From positions 620,001 through 684,000 of the forward strand of contig NW_026570270.1 of assembly GCF_019649055.1 (NCBI RefSeq): DNA of 64,000 nt, in the 5' to 3' direction. Below, piece after piece: positions 63,145 through 64,000 of the stretch. The notes beneath the pieces are model-generated. The model saw nothing but the letters and a program-made list of their open reading frames with translations, searched no databases and was not told the DNA's origin. Source of the DNA: Paramacrobiotus metropolitanus. Lineage: Eukaryota > Tardigrada > Eutardigrada > Parachela > Macrobiotidae. Both the position numbers and the translations under genes were made by a program. Within the stretch, counting starts at the first letter, position 1; each line of letters opens with the position of its first letter.

Positions 63145-64000
63145 CGCAAAACAAAAAGATAGAAACTGATTTGTGTTTTTTCTTCGGTTTTGAGAACTAA
63201 ATATTTATTTATTTGAACGGTTTTGAGAACTCTCTCTATATTTATGCATTTTCTACAGAATCGGCAACAATCTCTTAACGTTTCTGCCTTGCTTTTTTTC
63301 TAATTCACTTTTGTATACAGGAAAAAATTTTGTTCTCAAAGTTAATTATGCAGATGCTTTTGGTTTTGAGTGTACCAAATATCAAGAAAAATGGAAGCGA
63401 GTCACTAAATTTCGGCTGCCACATTTTTGCGGCAGCGAGGCTTGTCACTGACAACCATTAATAGACCTATAATACGTCTGAAAGAATTATGCACATCATT
63501 ATACTGTGCTTGTGCGGCATGCTTTCGCGGTGATTATTTCGCATACATAGATAATCTGCATTTTCAGACCATGTCACCTGCATTCCGCTGAATTCGAATA
63601 AATTGACGTAAGGTACAGTCATACCGGTACTTCAGGTGTAATTACCGCGCGACAGCGTACAAAGTTTTCTTTGCTGTGGCGGCTAGTGTTTATCTCATAA
63701 ATGATACATAATTAGAAATACTGCACATATATACAGGTATTGCTTTCGGTAACGGCAGTAATGCCGAAACTTATTGCGCTTGATAATGACAGCCAGAACT
63801 GCTCCGACAGATCCAAATCACTGCGCTAGGAAATCGGTGTACAATACGACTGGACCTTTACGCATACAGAGAAACGGTGAATACCTTCCTGTTGGCGAAA
63901 AACTGATTCCGTTGTTTTTACTTCTGTTGGGCCTTGCCGCACAGGGACTGACTGGGCCAACCTTTGCTCCGGCTTTCAGTCGAACATTCGATGTGCGGTC
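63145..64000. other. Intergenic, nothing recognised
   Basis: AT-rich 3' flank of the receptor to the window edge. No gene or repeat supported. Confidence 0.4.

Noticed and set aside
1-64000. tRNA, rRNA or CRISPR features
   Set aside because: Looked for on reading; no cloverleaf-like gene, rRNA segment or regularly spaced repeat array was seen. A covariance-model scan would be needed to exclude small RNA genes.

Overview
The window reads as a piece of an invertebrate animal nuclear genome. The genes have spliceosomal introns (GT...AG), are widely spaced, and are mostly seven-transmembrane receptors. Two genes belong to the insect-type gustatory receptor superfamily and eight loci are class A (rhodopsin-like) GPCR-type receptors in two or three lineage-specific families. 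That mix suggests an ecdysozoan, perhaps a tardigrade, but nothing here proves the species.

Layout: 0.8-2.0 kb, minus-strand exons with a SIAH-type zinc-binding region. 2.6-7.8 kb, a young Ty3/Gypsy-type LTR element with gag but almost all of pol deleted. 8.5-12.1 kb, two intronless class A receptors on the minus strand. 13.1-16.7 kb, a second non-autonomous LTR element. 17.4-21.2 kb, two three-exon gustatory-receptor-like genes with matching exon structure. 22.7-24.7 kb, a three-exon class A receptor. 25.6-30.1 kb, a tandem duplication with one intact receptor and one frameshifted copy. 33.2-33.9 kb, a two-exon gene for a small secreted cysteine-rich, probably amidated peptide. 34.8-38.5 kb, two more intronless receptors. 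39.4-40.5 kb, a MITE-like element and a hairpin. 41.4-60.5 kb, a receptor gene split by a 17.8-kb Polinton/Maverick. 61.7-63.1 kb, the intact two-exon paralogue of the split receptor.

The Polinton (41886-59719) is the highlight. It has terminal inverted repeats starting AGAAGATAG, a 6-bp target-site duplication (ggcatc), and sits in the open reading frame of a receptor that is otherwise undamaged. It carries the expected set: protein-primed-type DNA polymerase B, RVE integrase with chromodomain, adenain-type protease, packaging ATPase, double-jelly-roll major capsid, single-jelly-roll minor capsid, and small virion-like proteins. It also carries two genes I would not expect in the core set: a full TATA-binding-protein homologue (both pseudo-repeats, YEPELFP signature, three of four DNA-intercalating Phe kept) and a BIR-domain protein of the inhibitor-of-apoptosis type with a perfect Cx2Cx16Hx6C zinc site. 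TATA-like boxes stand upstream of the TBP, polymerase and 143-aa genes. Together these suggest a virus-like element that brings its own promoter-recognition factor and a host cell-death antagonist. The ATPase and the 5' end of the polymerase locus each show an apparent single-base frameshift, so this copy may be just past activity, or the assembly has small errors.

All calls are from reading the sequence. No database search was run.
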